In this document: positions 24,654 through 32,120 of the stretch, in pieces
Numbering within the stretch: the first letter of the stretch is position 1
How the letters are laid out: each line of letters opens with the position of its first letter
Made by a program: the position numbers and the translations under genes
Origin: Euglena gracilis
Lineage: Eukaryota > Euglenida > Euglenophyceae > Euglenales
Length of the DNA stretch: 64,000 nt
Assembly: GCA_039621445.1 (NCBI GenBank)
Contig: CP154954.1
Location: 32,899,455-32,963,454, forward strand
Reading direction: 5' to 3'
Notes under the pieces: model-generated
What the model was told of the DNA's origin: nothing
The model's input: only the letters and a program-made list of their open reading frames with translations
Database searches by the model: none

Positions 24654-25665
24654 GCAGCAGCGACACGCGGTGGTGCCGGGGGTCCCGAGCGATCTTGGCG
24701 TACAGCTCGTCCACTGCCGCCTCCGGCCCCTCTGCGGGGAGTGCCGGACAGGAGAGGAAATAATTCCAACGGTTTTCTGGGACACTCAAGGACTTAGCAA
24801 TGCTGGCGGGGGGATGACTGCCATCTACACATACTCACTGCGTCTGAATTTTGGAGGACATTATTTTGCATGCTTGAAGTGAGCAAGAAGGTATTTTAGG
24901 GTGAATTCCCGGAAGGTTTTTTGACTGGGAGGGGTGCATTGTATTATTACTTAAAAAATTGGGAGACTCATGCCGCCTTCAAATGTGGGGCTTAGTGACA
25001 ACCTCAGGCATGACTGCTCCAGAGCGCATTCACCAAACGCTGTTGCGCCTGGAGCTGTCCATGGTGGCATGTGGGGGTACAGCACTGCACACCAATGACT
25101 TGGAAGAAAGCGCCGGGCTGCGGGATGGAAAGCAGGCAGCTGGTGAGGCGCTTCTTCTGGTTGGCAACGCGGCCGTACAGCCCGATGTAAGCCACCTGCA
25201 TGTGTGTGTGTGTGTGTGTGTGTGGTGCGTGTGTGCGTGTTGCGTGCGTGTGTGCGTGCTCGGCACAGATGCCAATGCAACAATGGCTGTGGCATATGGG
25301 GTGAGTGGGGTAGGGGGATCCCCAGTCTGCTGTCCCATCTCCTCAATTCTGCCATACCACCTCACCAAAAGCACATATGCCAGGCAGGGAACCAGCAAAC
25401 TCACCAAAACTGTGGGACACCAAAAGACCAGAAATCGGGGGGGGTGTAAATGTTGTGCACTTATGTGCGTGCGTTGTGTGTGCGTACGCGCGTGTGTTGC
25501 GTGTGTATGAGTGTATGCGCTGTTGTGTGCGTTTGTGAATTGTAAATGTGTGTGTTGTGTTTGTGTGTTGTGTTTGTGCTGCACGTTGTGTGCGTGCGTG
25601 TGTCTGTGTGTTTGCATGTTGTAAATTTGTGTGAGTTGTGCTGTTGTTGTAGATGTTGTTGCTGT

Positions 25666-25736
<71 letters not shown>

Positions 25737-28700
25737 TGCTGCTGTTGCTGTTGTTGCTGTTGTTGCTGCTGTTGTTGATGTGTGTTTTGAGTTGTTCGTG
25801 TGCGTGTTTGTCTGTGTCTCTGTGCGTCTCTTTCCCTCTCTCTCTCTCTCTCTCTGTGTGTGCACATGTGTGTGTGGGGGGACAAAGGAGGCTTGGACTT
25901 TGACATTAAGAAGGCCCTTCAGCTTCACCCACCAAAGACAATGACTCCCAGATTCACACCTCTGGGGGGCGGGGGGGGGGGCGGGGGGGGGTCTGCCCGT
26001 CACACACCTCCTGTGCGGACATCGGCTCCTTCCAGAATGAGATGTAGGCGCCGCCAGGGGAGCCGGAAAGGGGGGGGACAAGCCCCGTCAGCAGGGTTCG
26101 ATATAAGGAGAGGAGGGGGGGGGTGGTCCGGACCCCCCCCCTGCGGGCCGGGGGGGGGGGGGTGGGGGGGACACCCCCCCACCTAAACAGTGGCGCTGTC
26201 AGGGTGACCGAAAATATTTGGCCCCCCAAAACGACCAAAAGTGCCATTTTGGGCACTTTTTGGGCAAAAATTGGCCAAAAATGCAAAAAATTTTCGGTGC
26301 GAAGCGCCGGAGGAAAAAGTTGACCCTTTTTGGGGGGGGGTCCCGGGTACCCCCCGAGGGTCGGTCCGGACCCCCCTTGCAGGTGGGGGGGGGTGGTCCG
26401 GACCCCCCCTGCGGGCCGGGGGGGGGGGGGGGGGGGTACACCCCCCCACCTAAACCATGTACGCCCTCCTTATATCGAACCCTGCCCGTCGGTCCTGAGT
26501 GCAGGTTCACTTGGCCTCAACCCACCCACCCACTCTGGAAACCCTTGTGGGGTGGCACCAGTGTTGAACGAATCTATGGTCCAGGAAACTAATATAAATC
26601 AATGTGACGTTTCAATCAGAAACCATTAAAGAAACACGGAGGATGTACACCCCGGAGTGTCTTGTGCCCTTCAATGCACTTGAGGTATGGTTATTCACGC
26701 CAGGACACTTTCAGTAAGATTTTATCAACTGACACACACAGAAAGAGACGCCTGTTTACCTTCCTTTTTTTATGGTGGAAAATTCGAACAAGAATATCAA
26801 CCTTCAAAGGCAAAAAAAAAAACCACTCAAATGGGAAACACTGAGATTTGAAAAACGCACTATAAAAACACCGACTGACATGGGAGGTGCTGCGGTGTCC
26901 ATGGTGCTGGGCATCGACCTCCCCACTGGCATAAAACGCTGAAAGCAAATTGCCGAGTTTTTTTGGAACCAGAAGAATGATTTTTTCCCTGGGACCCAGA
27001 GGAAAAACAAGTCCCCACAGTCCTGCAAAAAATCTGAAAATACGAGACAATTCCCCCCCAAAACTACCCTCCCCTGGAGGTTTCCAGCAACGGACCCAAA
27101 AATAAGACCCGGGCCCAATTTTGGGAGGGGGTCAGAGGGGGGCGGCTTCCTCCTGCCCTGGGCCAGGGACACCTCGGGCTGGGGGCCCAGCGCGGCCAGC
27201 TCTCGGGCTGTCCGCGTCTCCTCCTCGATGCGCCGGTAGAGGTGGTCCCGGTACCACGCCAGCTCCTCCAGCCGCTCCTCCAGCCTGGGGTGGGGGGCAG
27301 GGGGGGTCAACCCGAGTCGGGGTTCAGCCTGACCAACCCCCCCCCCCCGGGGGGGGGGCTCGGATTTCAGGCCCGGTGGGGTTGGGTGGCCAAAACTATT
27401 TTTGCCAGGAAGAGAATTTTTTTAAGGCATTTTTAAGCATTTTCACACATTCTAAGCATTTGGCCCAGATTTTAGGGCCATTTTAATTCAATCACGGGAT
27501 TTTAAGGTTTTTTGAAAAGCTCCTACGGTGGAGCAAAATGAAATCACAAAACCTCGGCAAAAGGAAAACAGTTGAAGAACTGATTTGGGTGGATAGACAA
27601 CGATGCCAGAAAATCATTCTTTCCCCAACGTTGGTTCAATGCATGGATGGACCGCCTTGCTGCAGCCTTGGACCTCCTGAAAAGTAATGTCAAAAGTGCC
27701 TTACCCCCCCCCCCTATGTCCAATGACCGGTAACCTCTGTCCTCTGACCGGGGGGGGTGGTCGTTGGACATAGGGTAGTGACCAAAAAGGCGTCCTCTGA
27801 CCGGGGGGGGGTGGTCGTTGGACATGGGGTCAAAAGAAAGTTGGTGGGTACCAGGGTCCCTACCCACCCAAAGATGCCCAAATTTTCCCTTCCGGCGCTT
27901 CGCGCCGAAAATTTTGGGCAATTTCGACAAATTTTTGTCCAAAAAGTGTCAAAAATGGCATTTTGGCCAAATTTTTGGCCATTTTTTGGGCAAAATTTTT
28001 CGTCCCGGCGCTTCACGCCGGGACGAAAAAAATTGATCAAACCTCCGAAAAGGTGTCCTCTGGCCGGGGGGGTGGTCATTGGACATAGGGGGGTCGTTGG
28101 ACATAGGAGGGGGGTAAAAATTGAAGTGCCTGGATGAACCAAAGGGAGAGGGGGAAAGACCTTGAAAGCTTTGAGGTGGCCAATCTTGCACCGGGGCCTT
28201 ATTTGCCCCATTTGCAGAACTGGGTAACCTTCCATTCTTTTTATTTCGCGGCTTGGGTCCAGGTCTTTGAGGTTCTGCTTATGCCGTCCATAGCCCACAG
28301 CTGTTTTGCGCTACCATCTTCTCAGGTTGAAACTCGGGGCATCAAAGCAAATTCTTATAACTGTTGAAAGAGTGCGGACCATGTTTTGTGTGCTGTCCCC
28401 CCAAACAACCAACTGGCCTGTCCCAACCCCGGTCATCGATTGGGGGTGAGGAATGATCAAAAATGTTGAGACCGGCTTTTGTTGATTGTGAGGTTGGAGG
28501 CATACTCTTGTTCCTTCGCATGGTCCCGGCTTTCTATCACAGTGCACTGCTGGACATGCAGCTCCGCTGAGCACAAAGCATTTGCCAAGACTGGGAGTTG
28601 AAAAAATCCCATCCCATCCCATCCTGACAGTGATCGGCCAGGGAAGAGCCCAGAAAGGGGAAAAGGTCAGATATTAAATTTGGTATCAAACCAGACAGAG

Positions 28701-29781
28701 CTGAGAAAATGGTAACAGCGACAGCAGCAGGGAACACACTGAGAAACACCATGCTCATAATATGTATAATGTACATAATATGTAATATACAAATGAATAA
28801 TACACATAATATATATAATATATGATATACGTATGCATAATATGTATAATATGTATACAATATATAATGTACATTTATTTATGTATGCAATACAATATAA
28901 ATTAAACACATAATAATACTATTATACCATTATTTTTTATTTGTTTTCCCTTTACAAGGCCCTGTCCACAGATTTGGTATCTTTCTCATTTAGCCAGCCG
29001 ACTTCAGGATGGCCAAGTGAATTTCCCGGGCGGAGGTCAACCTACCGACCTACCCAACCCACCGGTCAAAAAGCCCTTCAAAGCCCTTTGGTATTTTTTC
29101 TTCTTCGTCGGAACAGCTTCTGTATACCACAGTGATAAGCAGCGTCTAGTAATAAATGACGTTGCAGGCAGGCCATCTGCTAGGCAACAGGCTCACAGCT
29201 CTCTTGCTGACTTATAATCACTACCGCAAAATCCCCCTACCCAAAATCCCCCTGGTTTCCAGTGATCTTGGCGGTTTTTTTTTGACCCAAAACACCCGAA
29301 AAATCCCCGCGAGCAGAGGTTTCTCTCAGGACCAAAAAGAGGAAGTTGCAGGGAAGGGGGGTGCAGACCCACCCACCCACCGGGGCTCAGGGGGACCCAC
29401 TTTTGGGGTCAATTTTGGGTACAAAATTTTTTTCCTGCCTCTGAGAGGGACCCCCCCCCCAGGGGGGGCTTGGCTGGGACCCACTGGGGGGGGGGGTCCT
29501 GGTGGGTCCCCGTGGGTACGAAACTTAAAAGATTTCTCTGCCCACAAGAGGCACAGAATAAAAATTTTGGGGGAATGCTTTCTTGCATAACAGCTGATCC
29601 ATGCCAGGGAGGGATGGAGCGCCCCGAACACCCACCGACGTCAAAAACACGCACAAACACGCCACGCGGAGAGGCACAATGATTTGCATAACTCGGTGTT
29701 GGGGGTTTGGATTGAAAAGGCAGGCAAAGCCTTGGTGAGGTCCCGGAGCACCGTCTGCACTTGGTCCTGCAGCGCTTCCAT
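10254..29781 (-). CDS. large multi-exon gene, uncharacterised coiled-coil protein
   Basis: Fifteen GC-rich islands on the minus strand can be chained from an ATG at 29779-29781 to a TAA at 10254-10256. They are listed separately. Junction phases agree at most steps: 29693/27284, 27173/25195, 25093/24731, 23451/22379, 22262/21675, 21566/20199, 20122/18601, 18461/17529, 13511/12238, 12196/11690 and 11492/10470. The predicted product is roughly 550-600 residues, starts [20 protein letters not shown], has coiled-coil segments near both ends, and finishes [19 protein letters not shown] recognise no family. The chain could also be two adjacent genes, since the steps around 14 kb do not fit. What is seen is the splice signals and frames; one single gene is inference. 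Confidence 0.5.
10858..11174 (+). mobile_element. hAT-type MITE, CAGGGCGGTCC family, copy B
   Basis: The 317-bp element begins CAGGGCGGTCCTTAAG and ends TTAATGACCGCCCTG. GTGTCTGC is duplicated exactly at 10850-10857 and 11175-11182, an 8-bp target duplication. The body aligns along its length with copy A (phrases AAAAAGTGATTCCTGG, CATCGCCCATCCACCCAAAT, TTCAAGTCCC). It lies downstream of the terminal exon in the transcription sense between 10.5 and 11.5 kb, that is, inside an intron of the large gene. Confidence 0.94.
11492..11690 (-). CDS. internal exon of the large gene
   Basis: Acceptor tgcgaaacag (ending 11691) and donor GTGCCGCC at 11491. The frame reads [20 protein letters not shown], a Ser/Ala/Arg-rich stretch, then [19 protein letters not shown]. 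It enters in phase 1 and leaves in phase 2. Both fit the neighbouring exons at 12196 and 10470. The end looks amphipathic and helical. Confidence 0.68.
11819..12071 (+). repeat. (TG)n microsatellite with TTG interruptions
   Basis: About 250 bp of TGTGTG interrupted by GTT steps. It lies in an intron of the minus-strand gene. Cysteine/valine-rich open frames across it are artefacts. Confidence 0.97.
12196..12238 (-). CDS. micro-exon (43 bp) of the large gene
   Basis: Acceptor cccacccaccgcag (ending 12239) and donor GTTGGGCG at 12195. It reads [14 protein letters not shown] plus one base. Phase 0 in and phase 1 out match the exons at 13511 and 11690 (G plus AC gives Asp). Being in frame with both neighbours supports it despite its size. 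A later donor GTGTACCG would lengthen it by five residues but break phase. Confidence 0.6.
12590..12805 (-). mobile_element. truncated CAGGGCGGTCC-family MITE
   Basis: The right end CTTATGGACCGCCCTG (to 12805) and inner phrases TCATTGAATGTGCTGGGACA and GGGTGGGCGATGAGCC are the reverse complement of the left part of copies A and B. The opposite terminus is not found, so the copy is truncated or diverged. Confidence 0.75.
12806..13510. other. intronic stretch, no exon seen
   Basis: Mixed sequence with repeated GGTATAAATGGG-like phrases (12970-13020, 13215-13305) that look like the remains of a repeat. No splice-bounded protein-like frame was found before the exon at 13511. Confidence 0.4.
13511..13663 (-). 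CDS. coiled-coil exon (51 codons) of the large gene
   Basis: Acceptor gggtggccgcag (ending 13664) and a strong donor GTGAAGG at 13510. The phase-0 frame reads [51 protein letters not shown]. It is highly charged with heptad-like spacing, so a coiled coil is likely. A direct repeat CTGACACGGAAAG lies just past the donor. The exon is exactly 153 bp and symmetric. Confidence 0.72.
13950..14093 (-). CDS. coiled-coil exon candidate, edges uncertain
   Basis: After acceptor ttgtaccccag (ending 14094) the minus strand reads [10 protein letters not shown], then [20 protein letters not shown], then a proline-rich tail. The [15 protein letters not shown] segment is helical and charged like the neighbouring exon. 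No donor here gives a phase that fits the 13663 acceptor, and another AG just before GCGTCTTTCC could be the true start, so only the central part is firm. Confidence 0.5.
14150..14335 (+). repeat. (TG)n/(CT)n compound microsatellite
   Basis: TGTGTG runs with interruptions, a (CT)n block at about 14264-14281, then more TG. It is intronic relative to the minus-strand gene. Confidence 0.95.
14636..14760 (-). CDS. possible exon, strand ambiguous
   Basis: Both strands look exonic. On the minus strand, acceptor gtccctgag leads into [20 protein letters not shown] then LDH and a donor GTTTGTCC. On the plus strand, acceptor ctccaccatttcag at 14623-14636 leads into [20 protein letters not shown] and [21 protein letters not shown] list it on the strand of the surrounding gene, but its phase does not join the exon at 14093. 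Confidence 0.33.
14930..17454. other. long intron or spacer with degenerate MITE relics
   Basis: No convincing exon is seen over about 2.5 kb. Repeats include a TTATAA/poly-G family (15480-15560, 15770-15800) and a degenerate CAGGGCGGTCC-family copy at about 16170-16430 (CTCCGCTGTCCTAGCAGATT, CATCGTCCATCCGCCGAAAT). Confidence 0.45.
17455..17529 (-). CDS. internal exon (25 codons) of the large gene
   Basis: Acceptor tgctgtttcccccag (ending 17530) and donor GTGGACCG at 17454. Phase 0 in and out, reading [20 protein letters not shown] then RLLNK. It is short but cleanly bounded, and alanine/leucine-rich in a helical pattern. Confidence 0.6.
17560..17655 (+). mobile_element. partial CAGGGCGGTCC-family MITE
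   Basis: The segment GATTGTGCTTCAATTCCGAC then CCCGTTTGAGCCCCGGATCG, GCCATTGGCTGTGGGATAGT and CTGCCCCTTAAGG parallels the 3' third of the degenerate copy at 16170-16430. Only this part is present. Confidence 0.6.
17865..18016 (+). repeat. short tandem GGGGCGTCAATTGCCCG block with related units
   Basis: GGGGGTGACAATTTCCCGGG-like units pass into five tandem copies of an 18-bp unit, GGGGGCGTCAATTGCCCG (about 17936-18016). Each unit is itself near-palindromic around CAATTG. A second, shorter set with the same motifs occurs at 18206-18322. Confidence 0.85.
18206..18322 (+). repeat. second GACAATTGCCCGGG block
   Basis: This block repeats the order of motifs at 17865-17960: GTGACAATTGGGCAGCACGG, GTGACAATTTCCCGGGGTGA, AATTGGCCGGCACAGA, GACAATTGCCCGGGGGCGTC. 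The pair probably represents two insertions of one short element. Confidence 0.8.
18461..18601 (-). CDS. internal exon (47 codons) of the large gene
   Basis: Acceptor ctgactcttccacccag (ending 18602) and donor GTGTGCCG at 18460. Symmetric phase 0. The frame reads [20 protein letters not shown] then [20 protein letters not shown] and PVAGAQE. The same frame stays open past the donor ([20 protein letters not shown]), so a longer exon using a later GT is possible. Confidence 0.58.
18805..18900 (+). repeat. AT/GTAT microsatellite
   Basis: Degenerate TATATG/TATGTA repeats in an intron. Confidence 0.9.
18901..20121. other. intronic stretch, no exon seen
   Basis: AT-rich to mixed sequence without a splice-bounded protein-like frame. 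It contains a poly-C/poly-G pair near 19110-19130 and several GGGGGTCC-like repeat remnants. Confidence 0.4.
20122..20199 (-). CDS. internal exon (26 codons) of the large gene
   Basis: Acceptor cgcacctttag (ending 20200) and donor GTGGCAGC at 20121. Phase 0 both sides, reading [20 protein letters not shown] then GVVHRR. The frame stays open and protein-like beyond the donor ([13 protein letters not shown] up to another donor GTACGG), so the 3' edge is uncertain. Confidence 0.55.
20331..20386 (+). mobile_element. left end of a poly-C TIR element (GGGAAACTGTC type)
   Basis: TAACCCCCCCCCCGGGAAACT, then GTCACCTGACAGGTTGGCCG, is nearly identical to the left end of the complete element at 29949. 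Here it breaks off into the 1-kb (TATG)n array, so the right half was lost or replaced. Confidence 0.8.
20387..21416 (+). repeat. 1-kb (TATG)n microsatellite
   Basis: About 1,030 bp of TATG repeats with GCATG, ACG and GTG variants, interrupted near 21201-21220 by a poly-C block (CCTCCCCCCCCCTCAGCCC). All six frames stay open for hundreds of residues as (YVCM)n or (YIHT)n and are not genes. It lies in an intron of the large minus-strand gene. Confidence 0.98.
21566..21675 (-). CDS. internal exon of the large gene
   Basis: Acceptor ccgcattcattcggag (ending 21676) and donor GTGTGCTG at 21565. The frame reads [20 protein letters not shown] then [17 protein letters not shown] later donor GTGCCTGC at 21553 would add VCWA in the same phase. 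It enters in phase 1, matching the exon at 22262. The composition is hydrophobic and protein-like. Confidence 0.62.
22262..22379 (-). CDS. internal exon of the large gene
   Basis: Acceptor cgccaccaccag (ending 22380) and donor GTGTTGCC at 22261. The frame lacks an internal methionine until its end, so an ATG-based scan misses it. It reads [39 protein letters not shown] plus one base. Phase 0 in and phase 1 out both fit the neighbours. Confidence 0.65.
22426..22446 (+). mobile_element. solo left end of CAGGGCGGTCC-family MITE
   Basis: CAGGGCGGTCCTTGAGCAAA with the following A-run matches the left terminus of copies A and B. No matching right end lies within a few hundred bases. Confidence 0.6.
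22447..23450. other. intronic stretch with degenerate MITE
   Basis: No exon is seen. At about 22960-23256 a degenerate CAGGGCGGTCC-family copy is recognisable (ATTGGTCGACTTTGGGC, TTCGACCCCGTTCGGC, CTTATGGACCATCTGG at its right end). Confidence 0.6.
23451..23541 (-). CDS. internal exon with (GT)n donor
   Basis: Acceptor ggtcttggccag (ending 23542) and a donor that is the start of a GTGTGTGTG run (23450 downward). The frame after one base reads [20 protein letters not shown] then [10 protein letters not shown]. The plus strand is also open here ([20 protein letters not shown]), but the minus strand has both splice signals and fits the chain. Confidence 0.6.
24573..24650 (+). repeat. (CA)n microsatellite abutting a 5' splice site
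   Basis: An almost uninterrupted CA run of about 78 bp. On the transcribed minus strand it is (GT)n and begins at the first base of the intron, directly after the exon at 24652. Confidence 0.97.
24652..24731 (-). CDS. internal exon with (GT)n donor
   Basis: Acceptor ggcactccccgcag (ending 24732) and donor GTGTGTGT at 24651. The frame after two bases reads [20 protein letters not shown] then RVSLLR. G carried from the 25093 exon plus AG restores a Glu codon. Using the second GT of the run would give phase 2, which is what the next exon needs. Confidence 0.68.
25093..25195 (-). CDS. internal exon of the large gene
   Basis: The acceptor follows a (CA)n tract (cacacacacatgcag, ending 25196), and the donor is GTGTGCAG at 25092. 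It reads [20 protein letters not shown] then [14 protein letters not shown] plus one base. Phase 0 in (matching 27173) and phase 1 out (matching 24731). Confidence 0.68.
25450..25870 (+). repeat. TG-rich, (TTGCTG)n and (CT)n compound repeat
   Basis: TGTGTGCG-type repeats (25457-25630), a (TTGCTG)n hexanucleotide block (about 25655-25785), then (TC)n and TG repeats to 25880. The hexamer gives poly-Gln or Asn-Ser frames on the minus strand. They lack splice-bounded context and are rejected as genes. Confidence 0.93.
26092..26484 (+). mobile_element. second hAT-like MITE family (CAGGGTTCGATATAAGGAG)
   Basis: The ends are exact inverted repeats: CAGGGTTCGATATAAGGAG at 26092 and CTCCTTATATCGAACCCTG to 26484. 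Flanks CCCGTCAG (26084-26091) and CCCGTCGG (26485-26492) form an 8-bp duplication with one mismatch. Inside are poly-G/poly-C subterminal blocks and a core containing TTTTCGGTGCGAAGCGCCGG. No coding frame. A diverged, partly truncated relative lies at about 54670-54945, ending CTCCTAGCCCCGAACCCTG. Confidence 0.88.
27173..27284 (-). CDS. coiled-coil exon of the large gene
   Basis: Acceptor ccccccaccccag (ending 27285) and donor GTGTCCCT at 27172. The frame after one base reads [20 protein letters not shown] then [17 protein letters not shown]. It has a clear heptad-like charged helix. One base in fits the two-base end of the first exon. Confidence 0.75.
27701..28117 (+). mobile_element. poly-C-ended TIR element (CTATGTCC type)
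   Basis: Starts TTACCCCCCCCCCCTATGTCC-like and ends GGACATAGGAGGGGGGTAA, so it has TIRs with C/G-homopolymer tips and flanking TA. Subterminal direct repeats GACCGGGGGGGGTGGTCGTTGG lie on the left, with a diverged counterpart on the right. The centre carries two palindromes, GGCGCTTCGCGCC (27894) and CCCGGCGCTTCACGCCGGG (28003). Confidence 0.82.
28760..28920 (+). repeat. AT-rich ATAATATGTATA microsatellite
   Basis: Degenerate repeats of ATAATATGTAT/ATAC. A hydrophobic minus-strand frame that runs out of it (near 28600-28760) is not bounded by splice signals. Confidence 0.85.
29693..29781 (-). CDS. first coding exon candidate of the large gene
   Basis: An ATG at 29779-29781 in a GC-rich context opens [20 protein letters not shown] then [10 protein letters not shown] and a donor GTTATG at 29692. 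The exon ends with two bases (GA) that join G of the 27284 exon to give Glu. An acceptor-like AG lies 9 bases upstream of the ATG, so it could instead be an internal exon. Confidence 0.5.
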
Positions 29782-29948
29782 CCCGGGGCCTCACACCGCC
29801 CGGAGGAAAAAGACGGCACACGGCATGCGACGCACTGCGGGTTTGGGTGGCACGGGTTGTGTTGGAGAATTGAACTGTCATTGGGGCGCTCCAGAAGAAA
29901 AAATCGGGGGCCATTTTCTATGCTCCCAGGCTTAACCTCCCACACTGG

Positions 29949-30069
29949 TACCCCCCCCCCCGGGAAACTGTCACCTGACAGGTTGGCCGGTACCGGGGAC
30001 CCTGACAGTTTCCCGGGCGGGACCCTGACAGGTTCTTGGGCATGACAGTTTCCCGGGGGGGGGGGGGTA
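29949..30069 (+). mobile_element. small poly-C-ended TIR element (GGGAAACTGTC)
   Basis: A complete 121-bp element: TACCCCCCCCCCCGGGAAAC on the left, GACAGTTTCCCGGGGGGGGG...TA on the right, TA at both borders. Inner motif CACCTGACAGGTTGGCCGGT is shared with the broken copy at 20331 and with degenerate copies near 30790-30930. Confidence 0.85.
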
Positions 30070-30929
30070 GGTGCATAGCGTAAAAATGCCCCGGCCAGTG
30101 AACAAAGCGTCCACCTGAATCTGCTCAGCGATTGGATTGGCATTTTTATCTCTTTGCTTCTGTTTTGTTCTTTGAATGTCGCGGGCCGCGCCCCGAGATT
30201 TTTTTGGGGGAAATCCTTTTTTCAAGGTGACTGCCCCACCTGTTGGGATGCTAACTGGGGCCGAATCATTTGACACACCACTCACGGTGTGGATGCGCAT
30301 GGGATGCCTTAAGCAGGTTTTTTCATAACAACCATCTCACTGCACCACATTGTCAAACAAATATCGGAGCTGAATGAGGGTTTCTCCCAACCAACCAATC
30401 AGCAACGGTGGAAGTGAATTTGCTTGCAAAGCAGGAACACCTACAATTTTGGGATTTTGAACAGACGTTGTGAGATGAGGGGTGGTGCCTCCGGAAACAA
30501 AAGCAATTCAGGGGTACGCCCATTGGTAAGTGTGCTGAACGGCTGCGACTGACTCCAGGGCTGTTTATCTCTGCAGGAGAGGAAGGTCGCAAACTGGAGA
30601 TTTTCAAACAGCCCTGGTTTCACTCCAACAACCTGCTGGTGCGACCGCAGCCCTTGGGGTGGAAAAAAATATTCAGTCACCCCTCAATCTTTTTTTGCAA
30701 AAGGTGTGAGGCACAGAAATAAACCAATAAAATTGTTTGCCACAAGGATTCCACACAATTTGTAGAAAAATCCGTGAAAGCACACCTTCCCACCTGGGAC
30801 ACTGTCACATGAAAAGCCAGCCAGTACCACAGTACCAGGGACCCTGGCAACTTGCCATGATGACAGATTGGCCGGTACTGGGACTTCGGACAGCATCCCG
30901 GGTGGGACCTGACAGGTTCTCGGGCATGC

Positions 30930-31385
30930 CAGCCAGGGGTTTCCATTTAAGGACCTCCGGGGGGGGGGAGGGTCCTGCGGGCCGGCTAGAAAAAAGGTGC
31001 TGGCTGGACCCCCCGGCAGCCAGGTGAGGGGTGGGGGGTTCGGGGGGGGGGGGTCCGACCTCTGGCAGCTGGGCCCGGCAGATACCCAAAAAATGGCAGA
31101 GATGTCCAACTCCAGCTGGGTTGGGGTTTTTTTTTAGCTAGAAATCCCGAAACCCTAAAAACCCTAAAACCCTGAAATCCCTAAAAACAGCCCCCCTCAA
31201 AAATGCATTTCTTGGCCACTTTGCCTCCTTTTTTCCGGCCCAACTCGGCTTTGCCGGGCTGGCTAAACTTCATTTAGGAGGATCTCCTGGGGGGGCCCAC
31301 CGCCCAGCTGGGAGCTGCTGGCTGGAAAAAAAAAACGTGCTGGCTGAATGGAACCCCCCCCCCCCCGGGGGGTGGCTTGAGAAAA
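30930..31385 (+). mobile_element. GCTGGCTGGAAAAAA interspersed repeat, copy 1
   Basis: The body runs from the GGACCTCCGGGGGGG region to GCTGGCTGGAAAAAAAAAAC with paired poly-C/poly-G blocks. The phrase TCGGCTTTGCCGGGCTGGCT is shared with 34840-34870 (TTCGCTGGGCTGGCCC) and 44215-44250 (TTCGCCAGGCTACCCC). No coding frame. Element borders are not resolved. Confidence 0.65.
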
Positions 31386-31817
31386 CCCTTGGTGACACTG
31401 TCCCAGGAGCTGGGTGCATAAAATGTGAATGATATCTGTATATTTTGAATGATATCTGTATCTTAAAAAATTACCATTCTTGTTTTATTAGCATTGGGAA
31501 GAATATGGCGATGTCCAAATGACGAGGTACTAGAAAGATGGTCTCGATAATGGCCTGCTGATCATTAAACTGCGTGGGGAAAGTATTTATGTACTGCGTT
31601 CCATATTTCCAGGTTGGCACGATGGGTTCATGGATGAAAACACAGACCATCAAAATGCGCAATCCAACAAATGGAGCATGCCAATCCGGTCACTTGAGGG
31701 TTCAAAAGACAAACGTAACTGCATCACGCGCCCAATCAACACGGCAGGAGACAGTCCAAGGGTGGGGGCGTGCAGTTAATCCATAGCCGGAGGCCGGGTT
31801 GCCCCGCGCCTAGGGTG
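31386..31817. other. spacer downstream of the C2orf69-like gene
   Basis: Mixed sequence between the stop codon of the minus-strand gene at 31818 and the repeat at 30930-31385. It should contain its 3' UTR and cleavage site, but no AATAAA-type signal could be assigned with confidence. Confidence 0.35.
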
Positions 31818-31965
31818 TCACCGCACGTGCCTCAGGACGGCAAAGTGGTCCTCCAGTGAGGGGCGGCGGCCGGCGAAGTGATAATCGCACGTGGAGCGGA
31901 ATGCGTCGCCGTGCAGCGCATGCAGCGTGCGGCAGAACTGCTCCAGCTCGCCCCTCGCCGCCAGC
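31818..31965 (-). CDS. C2orf69: C2orf69-like terminal exon
   Basis: After acceptor ttgcaaagcgaag (ending 31966) the frame, entered after one base, reads LAARGELEQFCRTLHALHGD, then AFRSTCDYHFAGRRPSLEDH and FAVLRHVR, then TGA at 31818-31820. The PSLEDHF ending corresponds to the family's conserved PSIENHF near the C-terminus. There is no internal ATG. AA from the previous exon plus G gives Lys. Confidence 0.8.
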
Positions 31966-32045
31966 CTTCGCTTTGCAACACCCCATTCCCCCGGATGTAA
32001 ACCCTCCCCCCAAATAAAGCCCCCCCTGGGCGGGGACTTCAGGCA

Positions 32046-32120
<75 letters not shown>

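Noticed and set aside
25343-26081. Poly-Gln/Asn-Ser minus-strand frame of about 200 residues
   Set aside because: Produced by the (TTGCTG)n hexamer and CA/CT repeats, without splice boundaries; it runs into the MITE at 26092.
26092-26110. GGGTTCGATATAAGG considered as a tRNA T-arm
   Set aside because: No acceptor, D or anticodon stems nearby; it is the MITE terminus and appears inverted at the other end.
28537-28860. Hydrophobic minus-strand frame resembling a membrane protein
   Set aside because: Half of it is the AT-rich microsatellite; the rest lacks splice boundaries and the GC-rich character of the confirmed exons.
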